From: XN24 sp964413755
Lineage (GTDB): Bacteria > Pseudomonadota > Gammaproteobacteria > Steroidobacterales > XN24
NCBI GenBank assembly: GCA_964413755.1
Contig: CAYPTW010000067.1
Span: 1-13,894, forward strand
Direction: 5' to 3'
Length of the DNA stretch: 13,894 nt
The notes beneath the pieces were generated by a model. It saw nothing but the letters and a program-made list of their open reading frames with translations. It was not told where the DNA came from and ran no database searches. Both the position numbers and the translations under genes were made by a program. Shown piece after piece: positions 1 to 7,716 of this stretch. Within the stretch, counting starts at the first letter, position 1; every line of letters starts with the position of its first letter.

Positions 1-282
1 AACAACCGCGACATCGACATCGAGGGCCTGGACTTCAGCCTCGACCTGAACGGCCGCCGCCTCGCGCGCGGCGTGAGCGATCGCAGCTTCCTGCTGCCGC
101 GGCTCGGTGAAGCAGAGACCACGGTGGTGGTCACCACCTCCCTGCTGGACGTGCTGCGCCAGGCGGTGCAGCTGAGCAGCCAGGACGATGCGCTGGAATA
201 TCGCTTGCGCGGCCGGCTGCACCTGGGCGGGATGTTCCTGCGCAGCATCCCCTTCGATCGCAGCGGCACGCTGGAACAGTAA
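1..282 (+). CDS. LEA type 2 / WHy-domain protein, 3' end
   Basis: This reading frame is already open at base 1 and ends at a TAA at 280-282, so only the last 93 residues are visible and the true start lies outside the window. The visible part reads as alternating beta strands, with a D-I-E-G-L-D-F-S-L-D-L-N-G type strand, an R-G-V-S turn and an F-L-L-P-R-L-G-E strand. This resembles the single immunoglobulin-like beta domain of LEA type 2 (WHy, water stress and hypersensitive response) proteins. In Gram-negative bacteria these are often small periplasmic proteins or lipoproteins, but a signal peptide cannot be checked here. Their biochemical role is not established. The gene converges on the HEACH-motif gene, with 13 bp between the two stop codons. 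The family call rests on pattern recognition of a partial protein and is moderately sure. Confidence 0.6.
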   Translation, partial: NNRDIDIEGLDFSLDLNGRRLARGVSDRSFLLPRLGEAETTVVVTTSLLDVLRQAVQLSSQDDALEYRLRGRLHLGGMFLRSIPFDRSGTLEQ

Positions 283-295
283 GCGCCGGCCGCCC

Positions 296-796
296 TCAGC
301 GGGCGCGCAGCCGCCAGGTCGGGTGTCCGTCGGCATCCACCAGCCCGTGCCCCTGCAGCCACTGCAGCGCATCGCTCGCATCCTGCTCGAACCAGGCGCG
401 CGCCGAGCCGAGCCTGAAGGAATACCCCCAGGCGTCCATGTCGGCAAACATGCGCGCCCGGCTGAAGCCGGGCAGCGCGTCCGCAAGCAGGACCTGCAGG
501 TAGCAGACACCGTTCTCCTCGTCGTAGCCGCCACCCGCATCCGTATCCAGCGCCGCGCGGCGCCCGGGCGACATGCACACATAGTGGCAGGCTTCGTGCA
601 GCACGGAGTGCAGCGGCGTGTCGGCACGAGCGTAGAGGGTGCGGCCGCGCAGCCCGGCCTCGCGCTCGCCCCACCAGGAGCCGGGAATCTCGGCCCCGGC
701 CGGCACCTGCACCAGGGCCATCCCGTAGCGTCCCAGCAACGCGGTCATGGCCGGCTCGAAACCGTCGCCGAGCGCGACGACCTCGGGCTCACTCAA
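296..796 (-). CDS. Conserved protein of unknown function with HEACH (HExxH-like) motif
   Basis: This is a 166-residue protein that I do not recognise by name. The start is taken as the TTG at 796-794, which overlaps the lptE stop in a TTGA. The next in-frame ATG is 16 codons later and has no visible ribosome binding site. Residues 67-71 read H-E-A-C-H, which fits the HExxH zinc-metallopeptidase consensus, inside a helix-like stretch from L62 to M75. D92, E93 and E94 in a Y-D-E-E-N-G segment could supply a third metal ligand, but that is inference. No signal peptide or membrane segment is visible, so a cytoplasmic location is likely. The C-terminal part is rich in aromatic residues. It is the last gene of the minus-strand block, in the position after lptE where holA often sits. 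A metal-dependent protease or a non-catalytic metal-binding protein are both possible. Confidence 0.72.
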   Translation of the reverse strand: MSEPEVVALGDGFEPAMTALLGRYGMALVQVPAGAEIPGSWWGEREAGLRGRTLYARADTPLHSVLHEACHYVCMSPGRRAALDTDAGGGYDEENGVCYLQVLLADALPGFSRARMFADMDAWGYSFRLGSARAWFEQDASDALQWLQGHGLVDADGHPTWRLRAR

Positions 797-1284
797 GGAT
801 CGAGGCCCGCCAGCTGGCGCGTGATCAAGCCCGCGATGTCGCGCGCGAGCGCCTCGCGCAGCAGTTCCTCCTCCTGCTGCTTGCCGAGGATGTCCCGCTC
901 GCTGTAGGGGAACACGCGGCTGCGGCTGACGCGCTGCGGCGCCAGCAGTTGCTCGCCTGCACCTTCGACCTCGTACTGCGCCTCGTAGTACACCTCGTAC
1001 TCGGTCGGCCGGTTCTGTGCCGACACCGACTTCACCCGGCGGCCGTAGCGCTCGTCGATGATCTTCAGCGCGGCGGTCCCGGCAGTCGCATCCGGCGTCG
1101 TCACCACGCCCGCCGCCGTGAGCGAACGGCGCAACTGCACCGCCAGGTCGGAGTTCGGATCCGGCACGGCCAGGTAGACGCTGGCAAGCTCCGGCGGAAA
1201 GCTGCTGACGCCCTGCAGCTGGAAACCGCAGGCCGAGACAGCGAGGGCGAGACAGGCCAGCGGCAGCGTGATGATGCGGCGCAT
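793..1284 (-). CDS. lptE: LPS-assembly lipoprotein LptE
   Basis: This is a 163-residue outer-membrane lipoprotein. In the known Lpt pathway, LptE plugs the LptD beta barrel and helps insert lipopolysaccharide into the outer leaflet. The N-terminus is a short lipoprotein signal: two arginines, a hydrophobic stretch at residues 4-16, and a lipobox V-S-A-C with the acylated cysteine at position 19, followed by G-F-Q-L-Q-G. That Cys-Gly-Phe-x-Leu start is typical of LptE. The mature part is small and mixed alpha/beta, somewhat shorter than the Escherichia coli protein (193 residues). The ATG lies 3 bp after the leuS stop, matching the widespread leuS-lptE arrangement. The stop overlaps the TTG start of the next gene. 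As a lipoprotein, it is a client of the Lnt enzyme encoded upstream in the same block. Confidence 0.92.
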   Translation of the reverse strand: MRRIITLPLACLALAVSACGFQLQGVSSFPPELASVYLAVPDPNSDLAVQLRRSLTAAGVVTTPDATAGTAALKIIDERYGRRVKSVSAQNRPTEYEVYYEAQYEVEGAGEQLLAPQRVSRSRVFPYSERDILGKQQEEELLREALARDIAGLITRQLAGLDP

Positions 1285-1287
1285 GCG

Positions 1288-3885
1288 TCAGACCACGATG
1301 TTGACGAGGCGGCCGGGAACGATGATCACCTTGCGCACCGGCCGGCCGTCGACGAAGCGCGCCACGTTGTCCTCCGCCAGGGCGGCGGCGCGGATCGACT
1401 CCTCGGACGCGTCGCGCGCCATGCGAATGCGGCCGCGCAGCTTGCCCTGCACCTGCACCACCAGTTCGACCTCGTCCTGCACCAGGGCAGCGGGATCGTG
1501 CGCCGGCCAGGGCTGATCGACCACCGAGCCGCTCTTGCCCAGCGCCGCCCACAGGGCATGGCAGGCATGCGGCACGATGGGCGAGAGCAGCAGCACCACG
1601 GCTTCACAGATCTCCTGGCGCAAGGCGCGGTCCTGCGGGCCGTCACCCTCGTGGCGACTGACCGCGTTGAGCAGCTCCATCACCGCCGCGATCGCGGTGT
1701 TGAAGGTGTAGCGCCGCCCGACATCGTCGCTGACCTTGGCGATGGTGGCGTGCAGCAGGCGACGCAACTCGCGCTGGGCATCGTCCAGCGCGCCCGTGTC
1801 CAGCGCCGGGGCCGGGCCCGCGCTGACATGCTCGTGCACCAGGCGCCAGAGGCGCTTCATGAAGCGGTGCGCGCCTTCCACACCGGTGTCGGACCACTCC
1901 AGGCTCTGCTCCGGCGGCGCGGCAAACATGGTGAACAGGCGCACGGTGTCGGCGCCGTAACGCTCGATCAGCGCCTGCGGGTCGACCCCGTTGTTCTTCG
2001 ACTTGGACATGGTGCCCATGCCGCCGAGCTGCACCGGGGCGCCGTCGGCGGCCAGGGTCGCGGCGATCACCCGCCCCTTCTCGTCGCGCTGCACCTCGAC
2101 CTCGGCCGGGTTGTACCAGGTGCGTCCGCCCTTCTCGTCTTCGCGGTAGAAGGAATCCGCCAGCACCATCCCCTGGGTCAGCAGGTTGGTAAAGGGCTCG
2201 TCGCTGTCGACCAGCCCCTCGTCGCGCATCAGCTTGTGGAAGAAACGCGAGTACAGCAGGTGCAGGATGGCATGCTCGATGCCGCCGATGTACTGGTCCA
2301 CGGGCAGCCAGTAGCGCGCGCGGTCGTCCAGCATGGCCTGGTCCTGGTCGGCGCAACAGTAACGCGCGTAGTACCAGGACGACTCGAAGAAGGTGTCGAA
2401 GGTGTCCGTCTCGCGCCTGGCCGCCCCGCCGCACTTCGGACACTCGACCTTGACGAATTCGTCCATGTGCTTGAGCGGCGAGCCGGCGCCCGACAGCGTC
2501 ACGTCCTCGGGCAGCCGCACCGGCAGCTGGTCGTCCGGCACGGGCACCGAGCCGCAGGACGGGCACTCGATCATCGGCACCGGGCAGCCCCAGAAACGCT
2601 GCCGTGACACGCTCCAGTCACGCAGGCGGTAGTTCACGCGGCGGCGGCCGCGACCCTCCGCAGCGAGTTTCTCCGCCAGCGCCTCGAAGGCCTCGGCCGA
2701 GCTCTTGCCGTCCAGCTCGCCGGAGTTCACCAGCACGCCGTACTCCACGTAGGCGCCTTGCGACAGGTCGACGGCGCCGCCGTCGGCCGGCGCGATGACC
2801 TGGCGGATCGGCAGCCGGTACTTGGTGGCAAACTCCCAGTCGCGCTTGTCGTGGCCGGGCACGGCCATCACCGCGCCGGTGCCGTAGCCCATGAGCACGA
2901 AGTTGGCGACCCAGACCGGCACTTCCTGCCCGGTGAGCGGATGGATCACGCTCACGCCGAGCGGCATGCCGCGCTTCTCCATGGTCTCCAGCGCCGCCTC
3001 GGTGGTATGTGCGCGACGGCATTCGGCCAGGAACGCGCCGAGCTCGGGGCGGCCCTCGGCGGCATGCACCGCCAGCGGGTGCTCGGCGGCGACGGCCATG
3101 TAGGTCACGCCGTGCAGCGTGTCCGGCCGGGTGGTGTAAACGGTGAGCGCCTCGTAGCCGGCCACCGGGCCGCCCGCCAGGGCGAAGTCCAGTTCCAGGC
3201 CTTCGGAGCGGCCGATCCAGTTCGCCTGCATGGCGCGCACCTGCTCCGGCCAGCCGGGCAGCGTGTCCAGGCACTCCAGCAGTTCGTCCGCGTACGCCGT
3301 GATCCTGAGGAACCACTGCGGGATTTCACGCCGTTCCACCAGCGCACCGGAGCGCCAGCCGCGGCCGTCGATGACCTGCTCGTTCGCCAGCACGGTCTGG
3401 TCCACGGGGTCCCAGTTGACGGTGGAGGAAGACTTGTAGACCAGGCCTTTTTCGTACAGGCGCAGGAAAAACCACTGTTCCCAGCGATAGTAGTCGGGGT
3501 CGCAGGTCGCCAGCTCGCGCCGCCAGTCATAGGCGAAACCCAGGCGGCGCAGCTGCGCGCGCATGTGCGCGATGTTGTCGCGCGTCCACTGCGCCGGTGG
3601 CACCTGGTTCTTGATGGCGGCGTTCTCGGCCGGGAGGCCGAAGGCGTCCCAGCCCATGGGCTGCAGGACGTTCTTGCCCTGCATGCGCTGGTAGCGGCTG
3701 ACCACGTCGCCGATGGTGTAGTTGCGCACGTGGCCCATGTGCAGCCGCCCGCTGGGATAGGGGAACATGCACAGGCAATAGAACTTCTCTTTCGCGGCGT
3801 CTTCATGCGCCTCGAAACACCCCGTGTCGTCCCAGTGACGCTGGGCCTCGGGCTCGATGACTTCCGGCTTGTAAATTGGGTCCAT
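1288..3885 (-). CDS. leuS: Leucyl-tRNA synthetase (LeuRS)
   Basis: This 865-residue class I aminoacyl-tRNA synthetase joins leucine to tRNA(Leu) using ATP and is near the usual bacterial length. The first catalytic signature is H-M-G-H at residues 49-52, after P-Y-P-S-G-R-L. The CP1 editing domain shows the threonine-rich T-T-R-P-D-T at 251-256 and the conserved aspartate D346 in G-H-D-K-R-D, so editing of mischarged tRNA should be intact. Two cysteine pairs, C441/C444 and C482/C485, look like a zinc ribbon. The second catalytic signature is T-M-S-K-S at 625-629, with Thr in place of the first Lys of KMSKS; the rest of the loop (K-N-N-G-V-D-P-Q) is normal. The anticodon-binding region and C-terminal tail are present. 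The start is ATG with only a weak ribosome site, 30 bp after lnt. It is followed closely by lptE. Confidence 0.98.
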   Translation of the reverse strand: MDPIYKPEVIEPEAQRHWDDTGCFEAHEDAAKEKFYCLCMFPYPSGRLHMGHVRNYTIGDVVSRYQRMQGKNVLQPMGWDAFGLPAENAAIKNQVPPAQWTRDNIAHMRAQLRRLGFAYDWRRELATCDPDYYRWEQWFFLRLYEKGLVYKSSSTVNWDPVDQTVLANEQVIDGRGWRSGALVERREIPQWFLRITAYADELLECLDTLPGWPEQVRAMQANWIGRSEGLELDFALAGGPVAGYEALTVYTTRPDTLHGVTYMAVAAEHPLAVHAAEGRPELGAFLAECRRAHTTEAALETMEKRGMPLGVSVIHPLTGQEVPVWVANFVLMGYGTGAVMAVPGHDKRDWEFATKYRLPIRQVIAPADGGAVDLSQGAYVEYGVLVNSGELDGKSSAEAFEALAEKLAAEGRGRRRVNYRLRDWSVSRQRFWGCPVPMIECPSCGSVPVPDDQLPVRLPEDVTLSGAGSPLKHMDEFVKVECPKCGGAARRETDTFDTFFESSWYYARYCCADQDQAMLDDRARYWLPVDQYIGGIEHAILHLLYSRFFHKLMRDEGLVDSDEPFTNLLTQGMVLADSFYREDEKGGRTWYNPAEVEVQRDEKGRVIAATLAADGAPVQLGGMGTMSKSKNNGVDPQALIERYGADTVRLFTMFAAPPEQSLEWSDTGVEGAHRFMKRLWRLVHEHVSAGPAPALDTGALDDAQRELRRLLHATIAKVSDDVGRRYTFNTAIAAVMELLNAVSRHEGDGPQDRALRQEICEAVVLLLSPIVPHACHALWAALGKSGSVVDQPWPAHDPAALVQDEVELVVQVQGKLRGRIRMARDASEESIRAAALAEDNVARFVDGRPVRKVIIVPGRLVNIVV

Positions 3886-3915
3886 GGCGGCTTCGCTCGA
3901 ATCAAGCTGCCAAGA

Positions 3916-5430
3916 TTACCGCCCCGCGCTGTTGCGGCGCAAAGCCGACAGCAGGAACAGCAATGCCGCCGCGCCGGCCAGGGGGCCGTCGCCCATGCGC
4001 AGCCATGGCGTCATGCCCTGCATGGGGACCACCTCCCCCACTACCACCTCGGGCTCGAACTGGCGCGAACGCAGCACCACCTTGCCGTCGGGGTCGATCA
4101 CGGCCGTGATCCCGTTATTCGTGGCGCGCAGCATCCAGCGGCCCGTCTCCATGGCCCGCATGCGGGCGATCTGCAGGTGCTGGTGGGGTGCGATGGTGTC
4201 GCCGAACCAGGCGTCATTGCTGACGTTGACCAGGAGCCGGGCAGCCGGAAAGAACACGCGCTGCTGCGCGCCGAAAGCATCCTCGTAGCAGATCGTCGGC
4301 GCCACGGGGACGCCGGCGAGGGTCATCGGTCCCGGGTCGGGCGGTCCCGGGGCGATATCGCTGTACGGCAGGCTCATCATGCGCATCACTTCGCGCACGA
4401 AGCCAGGCACCGGGAAATACTCGCCGAAGGGCACCAGCTGGCGCTTGCGGTAAATCTCCGGCTCGGCGCCGAGGGATACCAGGGTGTTGTAGTAGCGCCC
4501 GTCGCGCCGGTCCCGCTCGAGGATACCCATGAGGAGCTCGCTGCCCGCCGCCCGGGCCTCGGCGTCGAGGCGTTCCAGGAAATCGATCTCCTGGTGCAGC
4601 AGCGACGGCAGCGCGGCTTCCGGCCAGATCAGCAGGTCGGTGCCCCAGTAGGGCTCGGTCAGGCCAAGATAAAGTTCACGCGTGGGTTCGAGCCGGGTCT
4701 CCAGCCATTTCTCGTCCTGGCCCACCGCGCCCTGCACCATGGCCACCTGCAGCGGCGGGCCGGCCGGCTGCGTCCACGCCTGCCGCGCGGCCACGCCGGC
4801 GACGGCAAACAACGCGAACAGCACGCCGATCGCGGCGGCGCGGCGGCGCATGTTCTCCAGCAGCAGCGTCACCAGGGCGCCCGCGGCCAGCGCACAGGCC
4901 CAGCCGAGGCCGTACACGCCGCCGAGCGGGGCCAGCGCCCCCAGCACCGAGTCGGTCTGGCTGTAGCCGAGGCTGAGCCAGGGGAAGCCGCTCAGGAACC
5001 AGCCCCGCACCCATTCCAGCAGCACCCAGGCAGCGGGCAGTCCCACCAGCCAGCGCGTGGTGCCTGCGGCGGGCAGCCAGCGCACGGCCGCCCAGCCGAG
5101 CAGCGCATAGTAGGCCGCCATCAGCGCCGCCAGCGCGAGGGTGAGGAAAACCGCCAGCACGGCGGGGGCCTGGCCGAACTCGTGTACCGAGACGAAGGTC
5201 CACCAGGTGCCGGCAAGGAAGGCGGCGAAGCCGTACAGGAAACCGCGCCAGGCCGCCCGCCCCGGGCTCGCACCGCGCCAGCTGACGAACAGCACGGCGG
5301 GAGACAACAACGCCAAGGGCCACCAGCCGCGGGGTTCGAAGGCCAGCACCAGGAGCAGGCCCGACGCGACGACGCCAAGATCGACCAGGCGCGGCAAATA
5401 CCAGGCCGGCGGTTGGCCGCGCTGCGACAT
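3916..5430 (-). CDS. lnt: Apolipoprotein N-acyltransferase
   Basis: This is a 504-residue inner-membrane enzyme that adds the third acyl chain to the N-terminal cysteine of lipoproteins, the final step before Lol-mediated export. The first 215 residues or so are a run of hydrophobic segments (about 17-30, 37-50, 62-80, 88-118, 127-141, 165-190, 199-215) with short loops. The following periplasmic domain is of the nitrilase type, with the catalytic triad visible as E271 (W-P-E-A-A-L-P), K329 (Y-R-K-R-Q-L-V-P-F-G-E) and C381 (T-I-C-Y-E-D). A last hydrophobic helix lies at about 484-497. The length matches the family. It starts 4 bp after the corC stop, the order usually seen in gammaproteobacteria. 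LptE, encoded downstream, is one of its predicted substrates. Confidence 0.97.
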   Translation of the reverse strand: MSQRGQPPAWYLPRLVDLGVVASGLLLVLAFEPRGWWPLALLSPAVLFVSWRGASPGRAAWRGFLYGFAAFLAGTWWTFVSVHEFGQAPAVLAVFLTLALAALMAAYYALLGWAAVRWLPAAGTTRWLVGLPAAWVLLEWVRGWFLSGFPWLSLGYSQTDSVLGALAPLGGVYGLGWACALAAGALVTLLLENMRRRAAAIGVLFALFAVAGVAARQAWTQPAGPPLQVAMVQGAVGQDEKWLETRLEPTRELYLGLTEPYWGTDLLIWPEAALPSLLHQEIDFLERLDAEARAAGSELLMGILERDRRDGRYYNTLVSLGAEPEIYRKRQLVPFGEYFPVPGFVREVMRMMSLPYSDIAPGPPDPGPMTLAGVPVAPTICYEDAFGAQQRVFFPAARLLVNVSNDAWFGDTIAPHQHLQIARMRAMETGRWMLRATNNGITAVIDPDGKVVLRSRQFEPEVVVGEVVPMQGMTPWLRMGDGPLAGAAALLFLLSALRRNSAGR

Positions 5431-5434
5431 CAGC

Positions 5435-6283
5435 TCAGTCGGTGAGGCGGCGCAGTCGCACCGAGTGGATGCGGCGCCGGTCGGCGCGCAAGACAGTGAA
5501 ACGCATGCCGCCGAAGGACAGCGACTCGCCCTTGCGCGGCAGCCGGCCGAGCTCGTGCATCACCAGGCCGCCGACAGTGTCGTAGTGCTCGTCGCTGAAC
5601 TGGGTGCCCAGCTCCTCGTTCAGGTCCTCGATGCGCGCCAGGGCGTCGACGCGCCAGCTGTCCTCCCGCTCCGGCACGATCAGGACTTCCTCGTCCGGGT
5701 CGTGCTCGTCGTCGATCTCGCCGACGATCTGCTCCAGCACGTCCTCGATGGTGAGCAGGCCGGACACGCCGCCGTACTCGTCCACCACGATGGCCATGTG
5801 GTTGTGGCTGTGGCGGAACTCCTTCAGCAACACGTTGAGCCGCTTGCTCTCGGGAATGAACACGGCGGGGCGCAGGCATTCCTTGATGCGGAATCGCGTG
5901 CGGTCGCCCTCGGCGAAGAAACGCAGCAGGTCCTTGGCAAGCAGGATGCCGGTGACCTCGTCGCGATCGTCCGCGATGACGGGGAAACGGGAGTGTCCGG
6001 ACTCGATGATGAGTTCCAGCATTTCCTGCGGGGTGGCGTCACGCTCCAGCACGACCATCTGGCCGCGGGGGATCATGATGTCGCGCACCTGCATGGTGGA
6101 GACCTCGAGCACGCCTTCGAGCATCTGGTGTTCGTCGGCATCGAGAATCTGCTGGCCCCGGGCCTGCTGCAGTATCTCCAGCAGCTCGGCGCGGTCGCGG
6201 GGCGCAGTGCGCAAGGCGCCGGCAAGGCGGGCCATCAGGCCCGTGCGGCGCCCGTCGGTACTCGGAGGTTGGTCGTCAGCCAT
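5435..6283 (-). CDS. corC: CorC/YbeX-type CBS-domain protein
   Basis: This is a 282-residue soluble protein of the short CorC/HlyC type. It lacks the N-terminal DUF21 membrane domain found in the longer relatives. The leader (residues 1-60) is helical and charged. It is followed by two CBS domains, at about 66-126 (starting V-R-D-I-M-I-P-R) and about 132-190 (containing V-V-D-E-Y-G-G-V-S-G-L-L-T). The C-terminal CorC_HlyC transporter-associated domain follows at about 200-280 and includes Y-D-T-V-G-G-L-V. Family members were linked to cobalt and magnesium efflux, and YbeX of Escherichia coli has also been tied to ribosome physiology; the exact reaction is unsettled. The ATG overlaps the ybeY stop by 8 bp, so coupled translation is likely. 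An AGGAG lies 13 bases upstream, which is further than usual. The protein is cytoplasmic. Confidence 0.94.
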   Translation of the reverse strand: MADDQPPSTDGRRTGLMARLAGALRTAPRDRAELLEILQQARGQQILDADEHQMLEGVLEVSTMQVRDIMIPRGQMVVLERDATPQEMLELIIESGHSRFPVIADDRDEVTGILLAKDLLRFFAEGDRTRFRIKECLRPAVFIPESKRLNVLLKEFRHSHNHMAIVVDEYGGVSGLLTIEDVLEQIVGEIDDEHDPDEEVLIVPEREDSWRVDALARIEDLNEELGTQFSDEHYDTVGGLVMHELGRLPRKGESLSFGGMRFTVLRADRRRIHSVRLRRLTD

Positions 6284-6746
6284 CGTGCGCGTCGGTCTCC
6301 TGGTAGGGGTCGGGCCAGCCCAGCTCGGCGAGGAGCTCTGTCTCGAGCGTTTCCATCTCTTCCGCCTGCGCCGGGTCCTGGTGGTCGAAGCCGATCAGGT
6401 GCAGGGTACCGTGAATCACCATGTGCGCCCAATGCGCTTCCGGGACCTTGCCCTGCGCAGCGGCCTCGGCCGCCACCACCTCGCGGCAGATGACCACGTC
6501 GCCGAGCAGGGGCAGCCCCAGCTCGGGCGGGATATCGGCGGGGAAAGCCAGCACGTTGGTGGGCTTGTCCTTGGCGCGAAACTGGCGGTTCAGGGCCTGG
6601 CTCTCGGCGGCATCCACGATGCGGATGCTCAACTCCGCGGCGTTACGGCGCCCGGCGAGAGCGGAACGGGCCCAGTGCCGCAACTTGGCGACCGCGGGCA
6701 GGCCGGTGCGCGTGCCGCCCACCTGCACGTCGATGCGCACGCTCAT
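6276..6746 (-). CDS. ybeY: Endoribonuclease / rRNA maturation factor YbeY
   Basis: This is a 156-residue zinc-dependent endoribonuclease of the UPF0054 family, acting in 16S rRNA 3'-end maturation and 70S ribosome quality control. The metal site H-G-x-L-H-L-x-G-x-D-H is complete, with H112, H116 and H122 as the predicted zinc ligands and D121 beside them. The region N-V-L-A-F-P around residue 65 is also typical. The frame stays open far upstream through phoH in another reading, but the true start is the ATG at 6746. It has an ideal AGGAGG at the right distance, its stop/start overlaps phoH as ATGA, and its N-terminus matches the family length. The gene sits between its usual partners phoH/ybeZ and corC/ybeX. 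Translational coupling to both neighbours is likely. Confidence 0.97.
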   Translation of the reverse strand: MSVRIDVQVGGTRTGLPAVAKLRHWARSALAGRRNAAELSIRIVDAAESQALNRQFRAKDKPTNVLAFPADIPPELGLPLLGDVVICREVVAAEAAAQGKVPEAHWAHMVIHGTLHLIGFDHQDPAQAEEMETLETELLAELGWPDPYQETDAHDG

Positions 6747-7702
6747 GCCTCGTCCTCCTGGTGCCGCTGGTAGGCCTCGACGATCCGTTGCACCAGCGGG
6801 TGGCGCACCACGTCGCGGGCGGTGAACCAGGTGAAACCGACGCCTTCCACGCCCTGCAGCACGCGCGAGGCGTGGCGCAGGCCCGAGACCTTGTTGGCCG
6901 GCAGGTCGGTCTGGGTCACGTCGCCCGTCACCACCGCACGCGAGCCGAAGCCGATGCGCGTGAGGAACATCTTCATCTGTTCCACCGTGGTGTTCTGCGC
7001 CTCGTCGAGGATCACGAAAGCCTCGTTCAGGGTGCGGCCGCGCATGAAGGCCAGCGGCGCGACCTCGATGACGTGGCGCTCCATGAGCTTGGCGACACGC
7101 TCGAAACCCAGCATCTCGTACAGGGCGTCGTACATGGGCCGCAGGTACGGGTCGACCTTCTGCGACATGTCGCCGGGCAGGAAACCGAGCCGCTCGCCGG
7201 CCTCGACGGCCGGGCGCACCAGCACGATGCGCCGCACCTCGTCGCTTTCCAGCGCTTCCACCGCGCGCGCCACGGCGAGGTAGGTCTTGCCGGTGCCCGC
7301 CGGCCCGATGCCGAAGCACAAGTCGTGCTTGCGCATGGACTCCAGGTACCGGCCCTGGTTCGGGCCGCGGCCGCGGATGACGCCGCGGCGTGTGCGGATC
7401 TCGCCCGGCGCATGTTCGTCAGGTGCCGCGTACAGGCCGGACTCCTGCATGGCCGTGTGCACCAGCTGCGGGCTGATGCTCTCCTCCGCCGCCTGCTCGA
7501 ACAGCGACACGAGGAGACGCTCGGCCGCCTCCACCGCGGGCGTCGGGCCCTCGAGCTGGAACAGGTTCCCGCGCGGGCGCACCTGCACGCCGAGGCGGCG
7601 CTCGATCTGCTTCAGGTGCTCGTCGAACTGGCCGCACAGGTTGGCGAGGCGCTGGTTGTCGGCCGGTTCGAGTACCAGGTCCCTGACGAGGTTGGCGTTC
7701 AA
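6743..7702 (-). CDS. ybeZ: PhoH-like ATPase YbeZ
   Basis: This is a 319-residue P-loop ATPase of the PhoH family. In Escherichia coli, YbeZ is a predicted RNA helicase-like partner of YbeY. The N-terminal domain, starting around L-E-P-A-D-N-Q-R-L, resembles the KH-like region of YbeZ. The ATPase core shows Walker A G-P-A-G-T-G-K-T at 133-140 and Walker B I-L-D-E-A-Q-N-T at 221-228. V-R-P-A-V-E-A-G-E and the G-D-V-T-Q-T-D-L-P sensor region are also as expected. The start is TTG at 7702. No ATG or GTG lies near the family-typical N-terminus, and a GAGG sits about 11 bases upstream, next to the miaB stop. The gene begins 14 bp after miaB and ends in an ATGA overlap with ybeY. The symbol follows gene order and the close match to YbeZ. 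Confidence 0.95.
   Translation of the reverse strand: MNANLVRDLVLEPADNQRLANLCGQFDEHLKQIERRLGVQVRPRGNLFQLEGPTPAVEAAERLLVSLFEQAAEESISPQLVHTAMQESGLYAAPDEHAPGEIRTRRGVIRGRGPNQGRYLESMRKHDLCFGIGPAGTGKTYLAVARAVEALESDEVRRIVLVRPAVEAGERLGFLPGDMSQKVDPYLRPMYDALYEMLGFERVAKLMERHVIEVAPLAFMRGRTLNEAFVILDEAQNTTVEQMKMFLTRIGFGSRAVVTGDVTQTDLPANKVSGLRHASRVLQGVEGVGFTWFTARDVVRHPLVQRIVEAYQRHQEDEA
6754..6759 (-). promoter_or_regulatory. Strong Shine-Dalgarno (AGGAGG) for ybeY
   Basis: On the minus strand AGGAGG lies 7 bases before the ybeY ATG at 6746, inside the end of phoH. It fixes the ybeY start against the much longer open frame that continues upstream. Confidence 0.85.
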
Positions 7703-7716
7703 GTTCGCTGCGGGCC

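Noticed and set aside
283..306. A possible terminator hairpin between the convergent LEA-2 and HEACH genes.
   Set aside because: The stem is 5 bp plus 3 bp with a 3-base bulge and has no T-run on either strand. In GC-rich DNA such pairing is expected by chance.
797..1552. An upstream extension of the HEACH gene frame through lptE and the end of leuS.
   Set aside because: The extended part overlaps two real genes and is Ala/Gly/Arg-rich without similarity. The protein-like composition begins at the TTG at 796.
949..2607. A plus-strand open frame of about 552 codons opposite lptE and leuS.
   Set aside because: It is a shadow of leuS/lptE with no domain signature and no plausible ribosome site or neighbour relation.
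2758..5445. A long plus-strand open frame (about 895 codons) opposite leuS and lnt.
   Set aside because: It spans two well-conserved genes on the other strand, shows no motifs, and has the same low-complexity composition as other shadow frames.
6747..7319. An upstream extension of the ybeY frame into phoH.
   Set aside because: The Shine-Dalgarno at 6754-6759 and the family length place the start at 6746. The extension is phoH read in the wrong frame.
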